64,000 bases of DNA, taken from positions 3,629,501 to 3,693,500 of the forward strand of contig NZ_CP071955.1 in assembly GCF_017603965.1 (NCBI RefSeq), in the 5' to 3' direction. Source of the DNA: Xanthomonas fragariae. Lineage in GTDB: Bacteria > Pseudomonadota > Gammaproteobacteria > Xanthomonadales > Xanthomonadaceae. Both the position numbers and the translations under genes were made by a program. The notes under the pieces are model-generated. The model was given only the letters and a program-made list of their open reading frames with translations. It searched no databases and was not told where the DNA came from. This document shows positions 63,673 to 64,000 of this stretch, one piece after another (the first letter of the stretch is position 1; each line of letters begins with the position of its first letter).

Positions 63673-64000
63673 TCAGCCCAACGGTTCGTCGGACAGATAG
63701 GTGTAACCGGTCAGCCCGGCTTCCAGTGCATCGCTGAGTTGCTGTGCGCGCTCCGGCGACAGCTGCGTGGCGGCGATGCGCTCGGCATAGGTCGCACGCA
63801 GCGTGTCCAGCTGATAGCCCACGTAGTCCAGCATCACGTCGGTGGTATCGCCACGGCGCTGCTGGGCGATGCGGTAGCCATCGCCATCCACGGTCACTTC
63901 CACCGCATCTGTATCGCCGAACAGGTTGTGGATATCGCCGAGAATTTCCTGATAGGCGCCGACCAGGAAAAACCCGATGCGATAGCTTTCGCCCGCGTTC
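63673..64000 (-). CDS. speA: Biosynthetic arginine decarboxylase, C-terminal part
   Basis: The last 108 codons of a gene that continues beyond the right edge of the window. The visible sequence, YRIGFFLVGAYQEILGDIHN, then LFGDTDAVEV and MLDYVGYQLDTLRATYAERI, is the conserved C-terminal barrel of the SpeA family, which makes agmatine from arginine for polyamine synthesis. GAYQEILGDIHNLFGDT contains the family's highly conserved acidic active-site region. The stop at 63673 follows TYLSDEPLG. The 180 bp between this stop and element B hold nothing I recognise. Confidence 0.9.
   Translation of the reverse strand, partial: NAGESYRIGFFLVGAYQEILGDIHNLFGDTDAVEVTVDGDGYRIAQQRRGDTTDVMLDYVGYQLDTLRATYAERIAATQLSPERAQQLSDALEAGLTGYTYLSDEPLG

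Overview
The window is chromosomal DNA of a Xanthomonas. GC is about 64-65%, and the gene sets and gene orders are typical of the genus: folB-tsaD-rpsU-yqeY-dnaG, a complete aa3 oxidase locus, tyrS / M23 peptidase / anmK, xth-ampG, parAB, a long XanA-type phosphohexomutase followed by dut and coaBC, and speA at the right edge. It reads as a stable core segment with small insertions and one accessory locus at the right end. No rRNA, tRNA or CRISPR array was seen.

Layout. 0-2.6 kb: a HAD hydrolase, two exported EF-hand proteins and small proteins. 2.7-9.7 kb: a divergent murein-peptide cluster, with a VanX-type dipeptidase and a lipoprotein amidase on the minus strand, and an NlpC/P60 peptidase, dipeptide epimerase, L,D-transpeptidase-fold protein and APC transporter overlapping in one plus-strand unit. 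9.7-15 kb: stress-type small proteins, a soluble aldose dehydrogenase and a GH3 beta-glucosidase with a LacI-like operator. 15-21 kb: folB, tsaD, rpsU, yqeY, a BrkB/YihY protein and dnaG; dnaG carries an internal stretch of foreign-looking codon use and ends inside a short inverted-repeat element. 21.3-29.9 kb: ctaB, ctaA, SCO-like, SURF1, twin-TM protein, ctaE, ctaG, a 57-residue overlapping small gene, ctaD, ctaC and a DUF2244 protein. 30-44 kb: putA, an IS5-type fragment, tyrS, M23 peptidase, anmK, ampG, xth, pyrE, parA and parB. 44-57 kb: a sugar epimerase, glycosyltransferase 2, a LpxB-N-like membrane protein, a degenerate RAYT, xanA, dut, coaBC, radC, argS, a SPOR protein and an SDR. 57.2-62.5 kb: a two-gene locus of a one-module NRPS (C-A-T-TE) and an overlapping UGT-type glycosyltransferase. 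62.5-63.5 kb: AT-rich DNA with a 227-bp tandem duplication and a second copy of the inverted-repeat element. 63.7 kb to the end: the 3' end of speA.

Functional themes. Cell-wall turnover and recycling is unusually well represented: the 2.7-9.7 kb cluster, M23 peptidase, AnmK, AmpG and the SPOR protein. Aerobic respiration is represented by a full cytochrome c oxidase structural and assembly set. The strongest candidate for an undescribed system is the NRPS/glycosyltransferase pair, which predicts a small glycine-containing, probably N-acylated and possibly glycosylated product. A second candidate is a family of bipartite G-rich/C-rich intergenic repeats, one copy of which lies just upstream of the RAYT-like gene.
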